Notes under the pieces: generated by a model
Databases searched by the model: none
Seen by the model: the letters and a program-made list of their open reading frames with translations, nothing else
What the model was told of the DNA's origin: nothing
Made by a program: the position numbers and the translations under genes
In this document: one piece after another, positions 10,714 through 28,360 of the stretch
Numbering within the stretch: the first letter of the stretch is position 1
How the letters are laid out: each line of letters starts with the position of its first letter
Origin: Proteles cristata cristata
Taxonomy: Eukaryota; Chordata; Mammalia; Carnivora; Hyaenidae
NCBI GenBank assembly: GCA_017311185.1
Contig: JAESUZ010002608.1
Location: forward strand, 434,001-498,000
Length of the DNA stretch: 64,000 nucleotides
Reading direction: 5' to 3'

Positions 10714-10903
10714 CTTTTTATGTTTATTTTTGAGAGAGACAGAGCATGAGTGGGAGGGGCAGAGAGGAAACACAGGATCAGAAGCAGGCTCCAGGCTCTG
10801 AGTTATCAGCACAGAGCCTGATGCGGGGCTTGAACTCAGGAACTTTGAGATACGATCTGAGCCAAAGTCAGCACCTAACCAACTGAGCCACCCAGGTACC
10901 CCG
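10714..10903 (-). repeat. Feline tRNA-Lys SINE
   Basis: A reverse copy beginning TTTTATGTTTATTTTTGAGAGAGAC and ending CAACTGAGCCACCCAGGTACCCC. It directly abuts the preceding reverse copy. Confidence 0.9.
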
Positions 10904-11315
10904 AAAATCAAATTTAAATAGCCGTATGTATGGGAAATCCACACAGACCCGGAATTCCAAAGAGGCAAGAGGAGCTTATGTGGGCTAAAGAAAGGAGTAG
11001 GGGCCTGAGAACGCAAAGGGGAGAACACTCACTAGCAAGGTGAAAGATGTTTGGAAAAACCAGCCTGTTCTGTTAGGCAGTTGAGTTGCAGGTCTTTATT
11101 CTTAGGGCACAGATGCTGAAAGTTTTTTGAAGTGTCAGAAAGGTCAGGATGCTTACAACTTACTCTCGAATGGTTCCCCAGAAAAATAAAGCAAATGCAT
11201 CAAAATATTAACAAGTGGAGTATACTGATGAATACTAAAAAAAGTATTATCGCTTGTATTACTCTCCCAACTTATCCTTAGGTCTGAGTATTTTCATAAT
11301 TAAAAAGTCTACCTC
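10904..11315 (+). repeat. Old L1-type 3' end
   Basis: The end GTATTACTCTCCCAACTTATCCTTAGGTCTGAGTATTTTCATAATTAAAAAG follows the closing pattern of ancient L1 3'UTRs. Probably the far part of the element at 9,060-9,800. Confidence 0.5.
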
Positions 11316-12070
11316 TTGTCAAAGCCAATTCTTCCAAGAACTAACTCTTTTCCACTTCTGTCAATAGGTATAGACTTTTTTCATCCAAAAGGCACTTTGG
11401 TCTGGTCACTTACTGCATCTCCTGTGTACTTCTATATAGTAATTGCACAGCATTACAAAGTCATTACAACAAATGTCTTTTGTCTTCCTCCCTATCCTTG
11501 GGAAGTCCTCCTAAGGTCCTTCTAAGGACCTAGAGGGTCCTTCTAAGTCACTCATTTTGTATCCTTCAGTGCTCACTCATCTCATAGAGAGTAATAAATA
11601 AATAGCTATCTAAGCACTATTTTATTTGAGATCTGCCCATCAATATTCTTACACAGATTACAGGGCTGAGACATTGGAGGCCTTCTGCAGAGCTAGATTT
11701 TATAATCCTCAAATAGGTATTAAAATACATTATCTGAAAGCTATAAAACCTCACATTTCAAAGGTCAAGTGCATTTCTCAGATGATAAGCTGTACAAAAA
11801 CTCATTTTATGGCGGCCTTTTGGCTGCACCACAGCAGGGCCACTGGGTATTTAGGCACATCTGGTGAGAACAGCCCTGGGCCTGTGAGGTCTCCCAACCT
11901 GGTGGTCTCTGAATGACTAATAAACATTTGTTATCTCAGAATTGGTTTCTCCCGGTTCACTGTTGCAAGACTCTGTCGGGCTCTATCTCAGCAAAACTAT
12001 CAAGGAGAGGCTTTATAGCTTCAGCAGAACACTTGTCATCTTCCAGCATAATTATCCCCCAAACCATTAC
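11316..12070. other. Intergenic stretch, possible LTR remnant
   Basis: No gene recognised. GACTAATAAACATTTGTTATCTCAGAATTGG near 11,915-11,945 looks like a polyadenylation region of the sort found in LTRs, but no matching LTR start or family could be assigned. Confidence 0.25.
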
Positions 12071-12074
12071 CTCT

Positions 12075-12173
12075 TTATTTTTAAAGTAATCTCTATATCC
12101 AATGTTGGGCTCACAACTCACCTGAGATCGACAGTCACATGCTCCAACAACTAAGCCAGCCAGGCGCCTCTTT
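12075..12173 (-). repeat. Short older SINEC element
   Basis: TTTAAAGTAATCTCTATATCCAATGTTGGGCTCACAACTC...TAAGCCAGCCAGGCGCC is the about 100-bp older CAN SINE type, ending in AGATTACTTAAA when read forward, reversed here. Confidence 0.8.
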
Positions 12174-12360
12174 TCTACAATTCTTAACCTAGATGAATAA
12201 ATGACTTAGCAAATTACTACAGCCAGGGGATAGGAGAAACTAAAATCCAGAGGACCATTCACAAAAACTCCTCTCTTGGGTATATTTGCTTTTAGACATA
12301 GTTTGTCCTACTTTTATTAGACCAAATAAACCAGATGTGCTTCAAAATATTCTAAGACTT

Positions 12361-12525
12361 GGGGCCCCTGAGTGTCTCAATTAAGCCTCCAATTCTTGAG
12401 TTTGACTCAGGTCTTGATCTCACAGCTCAGGAGATCAAGGCCTGTTGGGGAACAGAGCCTGTGTGGAATTCTTTCTCTGCCGCACCCCCACTCGCTCTCT
12501 CTCAAAATAAACTTTAAAAAAAATA
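12361..12525 (+). repeat. Diverged feline SINE
   Basis: GGGGCCCCTGAGTGTCTCAATTAAG head, a shortened body, and a CTCTCTCTCAAAATAAACTTTAAAAAAAA tail. Confidence 0.8.
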
Positions 12526-12773
12526 GCCATTTCAGGTTTCAGCAGATCATAAAGAGGTCATGTGAGCAGCACTTCTCTTTAACCCAAATCATCTGTTCAT
12601 ATTGTGATCACAGTTAAACAGAATGGTGGTGTGGTATAGTAGTTGTATACACATACAAAATTCTTATCCATTGGGTGAAATCATCAAATTACACATGTAA
12701 CGTAAAAAGTCAGGAAGTGGCACAATTGCAATATGGAGCTAACAAAATAGCAATGGCAATTAAGTTGCTTTTG

Positions 12774-12972
12774 GAGGCACCTGGGTGGCTCAGTTGGTTA
12801 AGTGTCCGACCATTTCAGCGCTGGTCATGATTTTACAGTTCCTGAGTTTGAGCCCCAAATCCTGAGTTTGAGCCCCACATCAGACTCTGCGCTGACAGCA
12901 CGGAGCCTATTTGGGATTCTTTCCCTCTGTCCCTAATTCATGCAATCTCTCAAAATAAACGTTAAAAAAAAA
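12774..12972 (+). repeat. Feline SINE with duplicated B-box segment
   Basis: Head GGAGGCACCTGGGTGGCTCAG. The 20-bp block CCTGAGTTTGAGCCCCAAAT (12,841-12,860) is repeated as CCTGAGTTTGAGCCCCACAT (12,861-12,880), so the element carries two tandem B-box-like units. Confidence 0.9.
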
Positions 12973-12976
12973 TTAC

Positions 12977-13193
12977 GGGGCGCCTGGGTGGCTTAGTCAG
13001 TTAAGCATCTGACTTTCGCTTAGGTCATGATCTCGTGGTTCTTGGGTTTGAGCCCCGCGTCGGGCTCTGTGCTGACTGCCAGCTCAGAGCCTGGAGTCTG
13101 TATCTCCCTCTCTCTCTGACCCTCCCCTGCTCACGCTGTCTCTCTCTCTCTCTCCTAGAAATAAATAAAACATTAAAAAAAAATAAAAAAACA
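12977..13193 (+). repeat. Feline SINE, TTAG subfamily
   Basis: GGGGCGCCTGGGTGGCTTAG, ACTTTCGCTTAGGTCATG, GACTGCCAGCTCAGAGCC and a CCTAGAAATAAATAAAAC tail. AAATTAC flanks both sides, so it inserted in the tail of the previous SINE. Confidence 0.93.
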
Positions 13194-13473
13194 AATTACT
13201 TGCCTTTGTAAAGTAGGAAGAGGTTGGGGGTAGACAAACAAGTGATTTCCTTTTCTCATAAACAGTTGTGTCTTGATTTTCTGATTCTTTAAATTATATA
13301 CCTGTTAACAATTTAAAAATGATGAGCCCAGAAAGACCCAGACATGGGTGAAACTTTAAATATAACACAGTGATCACTGCAGGTTACATGGAGGACTCAT
13401 TTAATAAATGAAGCTTCAAAATCGGATAGGAATACGGAAAAAAATATTTTAAAACAAAAATTTTTTTACATTT

Positions 13474-13698
13474 GGGGCACCTGGGTGGCTTAGTCGGTTA
13501 AGCATCTGACTTTCGCTTAGGTCATGATTTCACCATTCGTGGGTTCGAGCCCTGCGTCGGGCTCTGTGCTGACTGCCAGCTCAGAGCCTGGAGCCTGTTT
13601 CAGTCTGTGACTCCCTCTCTCTCTGACCCTCCCCTGCTCACGCTGTCTCTCTTTCTCTCCCCCCTAGAAATAAATAAAAAACATTAAAAAAAAAAAAA
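13474..13698 (+). repeat. Feline SINE, TTAG subfamily
   Basis: Carries GGCTTAGTCGG, TTTCGCTTAGG, GACTGCCAGCTCAG and CCCTAGAAATAAATAAAAAAC, the subfamily diagnostic set. Confidence 0.93.
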
Positions 13699-13709
13699 AC
13701 CATGCATTT

Positions 13710-13914
13710 TAAAAAAATGTGTTTTACATTTATTTTTAGAGAGACAAAGGGTGAGCGGGGGAGGGGCAGAGAGAGGAGACACAGAATCTGGAGGAGGCTC
13801 CAGGCTCTGAGCAAGCGTTCAGCAGAACCTGATATAGGGCTCAACCCACCAGCTGTGAGATCATGACTTGAGCTGAAGTCGGACACTTAACCAACTGAGC
13901 CACCCAGGCACCCC
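13710..13914 (-). repeat. Feline tRNA-Lys SINE
   Basis: A reverse copy from TTTACATTTATTTTTAGAGAGAC to CAACTGAGCCACCCAGGCACCCC. Confidence 0.9.
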
Positions 13915-13921
13915 TGGAAGA

Positions 13922-14066
13922 AAATTATTTTAAACTTGGAAAGAATCCCAAGCAGGCTCTACGCTCAGCAGAGCCCAATGTGGGGATCGATCCCACAACC
14001 CTGGTATCACAATCAGAGCCGAAATGAAGAGTCGGATGCTCAATCGACTGAGCCACCCAGGCACCG
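13922..14066 (-). repeat. Feline SINE, tail-truncated
   Basis: A reverse copy. AATCCCAAGCAGGCTCTACGC to CGACTGAGCCACCCAGGCACC is present; the CT-rich part is missing. Confidence 0.85.
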
Positions 14067-14269
14067 TTTACTTTTTTAAATGTTTATGATTTATTTAGAC
14101 AGAGCATGGGGTAGGGGCAGAAAGCAAGGAAAGAGAATCCTAAACAGTCTCCTTTCTGCCAGCACAGAGCCTGGCGCAGGGCTCAAACTCACCAACCATG
14201 AGAGCAGATCATGACCTGAGCCAAAATCAAGAGTTGGATACTTAACTGACTGAGCCACCAGGCACCTGT
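14067..14269 (-). repeat. Feline tRNA-Lys SINE
   Basis: A reverse copy, TTTTTTAAATGTTTATGATTTATTTAGACAG to CTGACTGAGCCACCAGGCACC. Third reverse SINE in a row. Confidence 0.88.
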
Positions 14270-14358
14270 TTTAATTTAAGCTCTATACCTAATGTGGGGA
14301 TTGAACTCACAACTCTGAGATCAAGTCTCATGCTCTACTGAGGCAGCTAGATGCCCCG
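14270..14358 (-). repeat. Short older SINEC element
   Basis: TTTAAGCTCTATACCTAATGTGGGGATTGAACTCAC...AGCTAGATGCCCC is the older about 90-100-bp type in reverse. Confidence 0.75.
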
Positions 14359-14471
14359 AAGACAGTCAATCTTCTGTGTCAACTTAAGCTACGGTACCCA
14401 GTTTTTGGTCAAACCAGTCTAATTGCTGTGCAAGCATTTTCTAGACACAATTAACATTTAAAATACTTTGG

Positions 14472-14715
14472 AGGCGCCCGGGTGGCTCAGCCAGTTAAGT
14501 GTCTGACTTCAGCTCCGGTCATGATCTCACAGTTCATGAGTTTGAGCCCTGCGTCGGGCTCTGTGCTGACAGCTACCTCAGAGCCTGGAGCCTGCTTCAG
14601 ATCTTGTGTCTCCCTATCTCTCTGACCCTCCCCTGCTCACACCGTCTCTCTCTCTCAGAAATAAAGCATTTAAAGAAAATTTTAATAAAATACTTAGAAT
14701 AAAGATTATTAAAAA
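14472..14715 (+). repeat. Feline tRNA-Lys SINE
   Basis: GGAGGCGCCCGGGTGGCTCAGCCAG head, GAGTTTGAGCCCTGCGTC B-box, and a tail of AAATAAAG units. Confidence 0.9.
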
Positions 14716-14719
14716 AAAA

Positions 14720-15515
14720 AAAAACACTTTTCCATAACCTGGATGGGTCTCATCCAGTTGGAAGGCCTTTAGACAACCTGAGGTCTACCAAGGCAAAAGG
14801 AATCCTGCTATTAAACACAACCTTCCCTGGGTCTCCAGCCTGTCCACCTGCCCTTTCAAACCTGCCAGCCCCTACAATCTCTCTATACACATCCTACTTG
14901 TTGTATTCTCTGAAGAACTGTAATAAATGGATTAAGCTCTTAGATAACAAAAGTAAACCTTTAAACCTTAGTAAAATATACAATTATCTTTGTAGACTGT
15001 AAAGATTTCTTAATTAAGACCAAAAATATTAATCATAAAAACTGACCAACTTGGTTATGATTATAAACCGCTGCCTATAAAAATTATGTTAAAGAAAACT
15101 AAATAAGAAAATATTAACAAATGTTCCTAATTCTGCTCATTAGTACATTCTTTCTCAACCTTCGTCCCAATCTTTCAGACTTCACTGACCAGTTTTTTTC
15201 ATTTCTTTGAGAATTTTAGTTGTCCTAGTCTTCTCTTACTTACAATTCATCTCTTTATACAGATTACTCTTCTTGACAGAGAAGCCAGCGAGGCTCTTCG
15301 ACATTGTCAAATGTGAACGCTGCAACATATCGAGTTACCTAGTTTATGCATTCTTTAATCAATCACAAAGCACACTAGAATCTTGCAAAGAGATCAGTCT
15401 TGAATGGTCAAGGCCTGCTAGTCTGAATAACACTCAAGTAAAATGAGCTTAAAGCAGGCTTACTAATTCCTCAAATTAATTACATTTCTTTTAAAAGAAT
15501 CATTCAAACTACAGA
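14720..15515. other. AT-rich intergenic stretch 3' of ATP5F1A
   Basis: Low-GC sequence with no gene, SINE or clear repeat recognised. It separates the SINE cluster from the ATP5F1A polyadenylation region. Confidence 0.4.
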
Positions 15516-15538
15516 AAACCACCAAGCAATATGGAACC

Positions 15539-15544
15539 TTTATT
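15539..15544 (-). terminator. ATP5F1A: ATP5F1A polyadenylation signal
   Basis: AATAAA on the minus strand (TTTATT as given), about 118 bp after the stop codon. This fits a short 3'UTR of roughly 120-150 nt. The cleavage site would lie about 10-30 bp further left. Confidence 0.8.
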
Positions 15545-15661
15545 TTTAATGTAATTTCTGTACATCTGGAGTAGGACAGTAATCCTTTTACAAATGGGAC
15601 TGATTACTAGAATAAACAATGACAAAACCAAACTGGTATTTGATGTGAATCCACAGGGAGC

Positions 15662-24403
<8,742 letters not shown>

Positions 24404-24462
24404 CTTTACAGCTTTCTTAAGTGTGGCTCCTCTGCAGCTGCAGCCTCCGGACTGACTGGGAC

Positions 24463-24470
24463 AAAATGGC
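24463..24470 (+). promoter_or_regulatory. YY1-type core AAAATGGC
   Basis: ACAAAATGGCTGAGCGGC lies about 60 bp upstream of the ATP5F1A start codon, probably in or near the 5'UTR. It matches the YY1 core, though the flank is less perfect than the site at 24,231. Confidence 0.4.
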
Positions 24471-24569
24471 TGAGCGGCGAGGAAGGTCAAGGCAGCCGGG
24501 CCACCTGACCCGGAAGTACCGCCCCTCACGTTCACCTCCGGACGCGAATCTGCCTTTTGGAGGAAGATT

Positions 24570-25300
24570 GAGGGTGGAGTTACTTTTTTTTTAAATATTG
24601 TTTTTAGATTTTAACTTAAAATGAGTGGTTAGACCTTTGCCAGCTTCGGTTCAGGCGTTCGTCACATATTTATTTTGTCCTACTGAATCGGCTTTATGGT
24701 TGCCCCTGGCGACCAAGTGGGTAGCGGAACCCGCTATGATGCGGCTCTCAGGAGGGGTCCTCACAGGGAGACGGTGTCGGAGTCACCTTGTACCAGGCGC
24801 CGTTGGTTTGAAGGAGACAGGAGGTTGATGATGTGGGGTCTCAGACTACAGCTGTTAAAAACCTTGGTGCTGTAGCAAGAATAAACAATTATCACCCTGG
24901 GCCTGCCGAGCTGGTTAGTGTGAAGGTCGCTGGCCCCACCCCCAGACCCTCTTATAAAAGTCGAAAATTTGGAGGAACCCAAGTTTTTGAAAGGCACCCA
25001 CACCATTCTAGGGGATCCATTACACACTCAAGTTGGAAATTCGCAGTTCTTTGAGATTCTATCTGGATGGATTCTATATATTAGAACATTTTTTTTTAAT
25101 GGTAACAAACAAGGAATTCACAAAGAGTGATTGCCAATTCTACTGAGAGTGGTCCAGAATCAGACGTCTCACCCCAGACTGGACTAGGATTCAAGCTTTC
25201 CTTTACCAGCAACTAGTTTCATGGCAACAGGGACTATGCTTTTAAATTTGGAATAAAATGGAAATGATGAAGAAAAACCCTTTTCTATACCTACATATTA
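24570..25300. other. Intergenic stretch between ATP5F1A and HAUS1
   Basis: No exon or repeat recognised. CpGs persist up to about 24.8 kb. Open frames are short and overlap on both strands without domain content. Confidence 0.4.
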
Positions 25301-25313
25301 GGATTGGGGCAGG

Positions 25314-25548
25314 AGGGGTGCCTGGGTGGCTCAGACGGTTAAGCGTCGGACTTCGGCTCAGGTTATGATCTTGCGGTCTGTGGGTTCGAGCCCCACATGG
25401 GGCTCTGTGCTGACAGCTCAGAGCCTGGAGCCTGTTTCAGATTCTGTGTCTCCCTCTCTCTCTGCCCATCCCCAGCTCCTGCTCGCTCGCGCGCGCTTTC
25501 TCTCTCTCTCTCTCTCTCAGAAATAAACGTTAAAAAAAAAAAAAAAAA
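25314..25548 (+). repeat. Feline SINE with perfect 12-bp TSD
   Basis: GGGGTGCCTGGGTGGCTCAG head to an AAATAAACGTT(A)n tail. GATTGGGGCAGG flanks at 25,302-25,313 and 25,549-25,560. Confidence 0.95.
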
Positions 25549-25560
25549 GATTGGGGCAGG

Positions 25561-25736
25561 TACGCCTGGGGGGCTCTGTTGGTTAAGCATCTGACTTTGG
25601 CTCAGGTCATGAACTCACAGTTCGTGAGTGTGGGTTCTAACCCAGTGTCAGACTCCTTGAGCCTCCTTTTCAGAGTCTGGAGCCTTCTTCAGATTTGTGT
25701 CTCCCACTTTCTCTGCCCCTCCCCCAGCTAGTTCTC

Positions 25737-25770
<34 letters not shown>

Positions 25771-25788
25771 AAAAATAAACACTAAATA
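25561..25788 (+). repeat. Feline tRNA-Lys SINE
   Basis: ACGCCTGGGGGGCTCTGTTGG head, a long CT microsatellite (about 25,735-25,770) and an AAAATAAACACTAAAT end. It starts exactly at the TSD of the preceding copy. Confidence 0.88.
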
Positions 25789-26012
25789 GGGGCGCCTGGG
25801 TGGCTTAGTCGGTTAAGCGTCCGACTTTCGCTTAGGTCATGATCTGTCGGTTCGTGGGTGCGAGCCCCGCGTCGGGCTCTGTGCTGACTGCCAGCTCCGA
25901 GCCTGGAGCTTGTTTCAGTCTGTGACTCCCTCTCTCTCTGACCCTCCCCTGCTCACGCTGTCTCTCTCTCTCACCTAGAAATAAATAAAAAAATATTTTA
26001 AAAAAACACTAA
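25789..26012 (+). repeat. Feline SINE, TTAG subfamily
   Basis: GGGGCGCCTGGGTGGCTTAGTCGG, GACTTTCGCTTAGG, GACTGCCAGCTCC and a CCTAGAAATAAATAAAA tail. AACACTAAAT on both sides shows insertion into the tail of the previous SINE. Confidence 0.94.
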
Positions 26013-26048
26013 ATAAATATTATACATATAAAGATGGGGACAGAACTG

Positions 26049-26270
26049 GGGCACCTGGGGTGCCCTCCTGTCACTTAAGTGGCTCAGTCCATTGAGTGTC
26101 TGACTTCCACTCAGGTCATGATCTCGTGGTTGGTAGAATCCAGCTCTGTGATGACAGCAAGGAGCCTCCTCAGGATTTTCTCCCTCTCTCTGCCCCTTCC
26201 CTGCTCCAGCTTATTTGGGCTTTCTCTATCTCCTTTTCAAAATAACTAAACATTAAAAAAAAAAAAAAGA
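26049..26270 (+). repeat. Feline SINE with rearranged head
   Basis: GGGGCACCTGGGGTGCCCTCCTGTCACTTAAGTGGCTCAG has about 20 extra bases between the head and the A box. AAGATGGGGACAGAACT and AAGATTGGGTCAGAACT flank it. Confidence 0.88.
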
Positions 26271-26279
26271 TTGGGTCAG

Positions 26280-27180
26280 AACTAGCCCCACACATACACA
26301 CACAGAATTTTTATTGAGATTTTTGTGATATGAACAGAATTGGGGGGGTAGATATTGGGTATTTTGTAATAGTAAAACTATTAATATTGCCTTCACTTGT
26401 AAGTGTCCTAAGGAGCATCTTTCAGCTTCATTCACCAAATCCTGATTTACACCTAAAACATTAATTTGGGTGGAGTATATGCATATCTGGGTCAAGAGTT
26501 ATTTCCTAAAAGATGGCTTGCAAATGTATGATCAGCAATCCCTTTCCCTAAAATTCTACTCTATTTTCAAGGTGAGCATCCTTCTCCTCATAAGTAATAG
26601 TAGGCTAACACACACACACAAAATTGGTTTGTAGAAACAACAAAGTTGGAGGGTTATTTTGTGAAATGTGTAGTGATGAAAGTGGACAAAAGGCATAAAG
26701 ATAACTTTCCCCCACATATTCAGAGGCTGTACCAACCTACCAGAAATTTGGTTACTGAGCAGAGATATATTTGACTAAAACAAAAAGAATAAACAAGCCA
26801 TACAATATGGTATTGGCTAGTTAGTGAAATTCCTTTGAAAAACAAGGTTTCATCATGTTAAATACGCACACAACCTAGAAGAAAGATATTTAGTGCTAAG
26901 ACTGATCCACAGTTTGGTCTTAAACCACATATATCAGACAGTCGAGTACACAGTCTACCTTTGCTGATGTAACAGTATACTGCAGGAGGTTGCAGGCAGC
27001 AGTGTGGTCTAACTAGCTTTCAAAGATAAACACTTAATCGAACACAGAACATTATGGTCAGATTCTAGCTTCTACTACCCAATCTTGGTCAAGTCATTTA
27101 ATCCACGTGTGCGTGTGTGTTTCAACATGAAAACAGGTAAAATTTGTTCATCTATTTTTACCAGCCCTTGTAAAAGTGAA
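26280..27180. other. Intergenic AT-rich stretch upstream of HAUS1
   Basis: No gene or clear repeat apart from short CA runs (26,287-26,303 and 26,611-26,620). Confidence 0.4.
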
Positions 27181-27186
27181 ATAAAA

Positions 27187-27405
27187 GGGCACCTGGATGG
27201 TTCAGTTGCCTGACTTTGGCTGGGGTCATGATCTCATGGTTCATGTGTTCAAGCCCTACATTGGGCTCTTTGCTGACAGCTCAGAGCCTGGAGCCTAGTT
27301 CAGATTTTTTGTCTTTCTCTCTCTGCCCCTCCCCTGCTCACACTCTGTCATCTCTCTATCTCTCTCAAAATTAAGTGAACATTAAAAAAGAAAACTTTAA
27401 AAAAA
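27187..27405 (+). repeat. Feline tRNA-Lys SINE
   Basis: GGGCACCTGGATGGTTCAGTTGCCTGAC head lacks part of the A-box region. The rest is standard, ending CAAAATTAAGTGAACATT. Confidence 0.88.
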
Positions 27406-27589
27406 TGAAACTAAAATAGGAAAACACATAGAAAACTATATATTGCTGTATAAATATAGAGAACCTCTCATAGTGTCAAATAGAGTGAAGGATGAAGGGA
27501 GAATTTTAGGCAAGGCAAGAAATGATGGAAGAATGACTAAATAGCAGTGACAGTGTCAGAAATTGGCTCCTGTCAACTGTTTTATTCTT

Positions 27590-27824
27590 TTTTTAAAGCA
27601 AATTTTCTTCCTTTTTTAAAATAAATGTTTATATATTTTGAAAAAGCGTGAGTTTGCATGAGTAGGGGAAGAGCAGAGGAGGAGGGTGGAAACAGAGAAT
27701 CCCAAGCAGGTACCACACTTAGTGCAGAGCCCAATGGGGGGCTCATCCCACCACCCTGGGATTATGACCGGAGCTGAAATCAAGAGTCTGAAGCTCAACT
27801 GACTGAGCCACCCAGGCGCCCCAG
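27590..27824 (-). repeat. Feline SINE with 15-bp TSD
   Basis: A reverse copy ending GACTGAGCCACCCAGGCGCCCC. CTGTCAACTGTTTTA is repeated at 27,570-27,584 and 27,825-27,839. Confidence 0.93.
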
Positions 27825-28206
27825 CTGTCAACTGTTTTAAAATAGCCTCCAGCACATATAGCTCTTTGGTAGTGAAAACTAAAGGATAAGATTAAGATTG
27901 CTGCAGCTCATATTGTTAGGGTAAAATAAAAATTTTACCTTAATGCATTCCGTGTGAAAGAAACAATTATCAGCTATCCAAAAAACAAGTTTCAGGTGTT
28001 TATTTTTTAAGACAAATGATTCAAGTCAGAAATAAAAATATCGGGAAAAAAAACAGGCTAATTCTAGGCAGGTGTACTTCTCATCCAGGAAATGATAATA
28101 CCGAGAGCAGAGAGAGCAGCGAAGCGGCAAAGGAAGAGAGGTTCTGATGCTGGAGTCTTCCACCAGCCTGGCCCAAAAACTCAGAGGTCCAGAGTCCTAG
28201 TAGAAA

Positions 28207-28220
28207 ACTACAACTCCCAG
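28207..28220 (+). promoter_or_regulatory. HAUS1: ZNF143/SBS-type element ACTACAACTCCCAG
   Basis: Matches the ACTACAATTCCCAG core bound by ZNF143/STAF, common in housekeeping and cell-cycle promoters. It lies about 110 bp upstream of the HAUS1 ATG, a typical place just upstream of the start of transcription. Confidence 0.6.
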
Positions 28221-28330
28221 AAACCCTGGGCCCAGAAGGGACGGAGCAACGGTGTGTGGGCGGGGCCTTCAGAGGGAGCCGAGTCCTTCTCCCGCGAGGA
28301 GCTTCTCTCGAAGTGGCGGGAGCCGCGGCT

Positions 28331-28360
28331 ATGGAAGGCCAGGAAGAGAAAGCGGCGCAG
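28331..28360 (+). CDS. HAUS1: HAUS1 exon 1
   Basis: Residues 1-10, MEGQEEKAAQ, phase 0 at the donor GTGATG. The start is supported by orthologue length and the GC-rich promoter context. Confidence 0.95.
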
